This document shows, one piece after another, positions 63,365 to 64,000 of a DNA stretch of 64,000 nucleotides. Below the pieces are notes generated by a model. That model saw only the letters and a list, made by a program, of their open reading frames with translations. It ran no database searches and had not been told where the DNA came from. Location of the stretch: NCBI GenBank assembly GCA_029907715.1, contig JARYLI010000003.1, positions 62,001-126,000 of the forward strand, given 5' to 3'. Position 1 is the first letter of the stretch. Each line of letters opens with the position of its first letter. The position numbers were made by a program, and so were the translations under genes. Origin of the DNA: Methanothrix sp. GTDB lineage: Archaea > Halobacteriota > Methanosarcinia > Methanotrichales > Methanotrichaceae.

Positions 63365-64000
63365 TCATATGTAGTCGAGACCGATATCCCTCCGGTACCG
63401 CATCCCATTGAACCTTATCCTCTTTATGTTGTCGTATGCCTTCGATCTCGCCTCTGCAAGCGATGCTCCCTTTGCGACCAGTGTCAGTACCCTTCCACCG
63501 GTGGTGTAGATCTTTCCAGAATCCCCAAACGCAGTGCCGTTGTGGTATACCAGAACATCCGGATCAACCTTCTCGAGGCCTCTTATCGGGATGTTTGTGT
63601 AATGGGCTCCTGGATAACCCGGCCGCTCCTCAGATCCGCTGGAGAGAGGCTTGACGACGCGGCCGCTAACAGCGCAGACACCCAGATGATACTCAGGACT
63701 CCACTCCAGCTCAATCTCGTCGAGCCTCCGATCAAGAACTGCACGTGAGAGCTCGTACATGTCTGTTCTGAGCCTGGGGAGTATCACCTCGGCCTCAGGA
63801 TCCCCCAGGCGGACGTTGATCTCCAGGACATAGGGCTCGCGCTCCCCATCATGCTCCACGATCATCAGGCCGAAGTAAATGAACCCCCTGTACCTCAAAC
63901 CCATATCGTAGACCCTGCGCATCGTCGGCCTGGCTATCCTGGACATGATCACATCTCTGAGTTCATCGTCCAGCCAGGGATGGGGGGAAAAGCCGCCCAT
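63365..64000 (-). CDS. purD: Phosphoribosylamine-glycine ligase, C-terminal part (runs off the window)
   Basis: ATP-grasp enzyme of purine synthesis (GAR synthetase). The visible 211 residues start inside GGFSPHPWLD (the GGMG.YSP region) and include RGFIYFGLMI, EINVRLGDPEAEVILPRL (Mg-binding) and the C-terminal domain PGAHYTNIPIRG, RVLTLVAKGASLAEAR. The N-terminal half lies outside the window, and the sequence reaches its normal C-terminus with a TAG at 63365. Confidence 0.93.
   Translation of the reverse strand: MGGFSPHPWLDDELRDVIMSRIARPTMRRVYDMGLRYRGFIYFGLMIVEHDGEREPYVLEINVRLGDPEAEVILPRLRTDMYELSRAVLDRRLDEIELEWSPEYHLGVCAVSGRVVKPLSSGSEERPGYPGAHYTNIPIRGLEKVDPDVLVYHNGTAFGDSGKIYTTGGRVLTLVAKGASLAEARSKAYDNIKRIRFNGMRYRRDIGLDYI

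Overview
The window is archaeal and fits an obligately acetate-using methanogen of the Methanothrix (Methanosaeta) type, close to M. thermophila. Archaeal markers are TFB, Gar1, RadB, HerA, RfcS, Kae1, AglB, DtdA, an RNA-free RNase P (HARP) homologue and a UbiD-type decarboxylase. Methanogen markers are methanopterin genes (an MptG fusion, DmrB, AfpA), DUF555 and DUF1699 proteins and an acetate-uptake porter. The genus is inferred from memory of these families; no database was searched. Many starts follow a GGAGG or GGTGAT Shine-Dalgarno (SD) site, commonly about 8 nt upstream. Others have a TATA box 25-30 nt before the start and look leaderless.

Layout. 1-10.2 kb: end of a DRG GTPase gene, CMD protein, DtdA with a tandem-HTH regulator, a repeat-rich gap, two FtsX-type permeases, pdxS-pdxT, AmrS and a tandem universal stress protein. 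10.5-21.7 kb: amphi-Trp and DUF555 proteins, radB, rnz, a bifunctional-nuclease-like gene, ileS, an Mg P-type ATPase, two tiny membrane proteins and hisS. 22-32.6 kb: M42 peptidase, a chorismate-lyase/MptG fusion, HMG-CoA reductase, prephenate dehydratase, tRNA-Gly(GCC), HARP, a TPR membrane protein, UbiD-type decarboxylase and an MBL hydrolase. 32.8-45.4 kb: small Zn-knuckle protein, OB-fold membrane protein, YjbQ, Hsp20, RibBA, a glutamate-synthase-like flavoprotein, AglB, secreted proteins, HerA and a winged-helix protein. 46-64 kb: a 12-residue-repeat secreted protein, transglutaminase-like protein, Mut7-C, DmrB, a giant pentapeptide-repeat sensor-like protein, DUF1699, a NOG1-like GTPase, gar1-tfb, PaaK-ACT, rfcS, an acetate porter, AfpA, an S-layer-domain protein, kae1 and the end of purD.

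Functional threads. HMG-CoA reductase and the UbiD-type decarboxylase belong to the archaeal mevalonate route to lipids. MptG and DmrB belong to tetrahydromethanopterin synthesis. AglB would glycosylate the exported proteins, several of which carry N-x-S/T sites. PheA, PaaK and the ACT protein concern aromatic amino acids.

The most striking layer is non-coding. At least four families of short, transposase-less inverted-repeat elements (labelled alpha, beta, gamma and delta here) fill nearly every long intergenic gap. Alpha (about 123 bp, ends CGCTCTTAT/ATAAGAGCG) has about a dozen copies; seven are flanked by perfect 8-bp target duplications. At 52.0-52.4 kb alpha and beta copies sit inside a gamma copy. 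A second unusual layer is start codons: two genes lack any usable ATG/GTG/TTG but have GGAGG exactly 8 nt before an in-frame CTG, and rfcS has a similar gap in its start.
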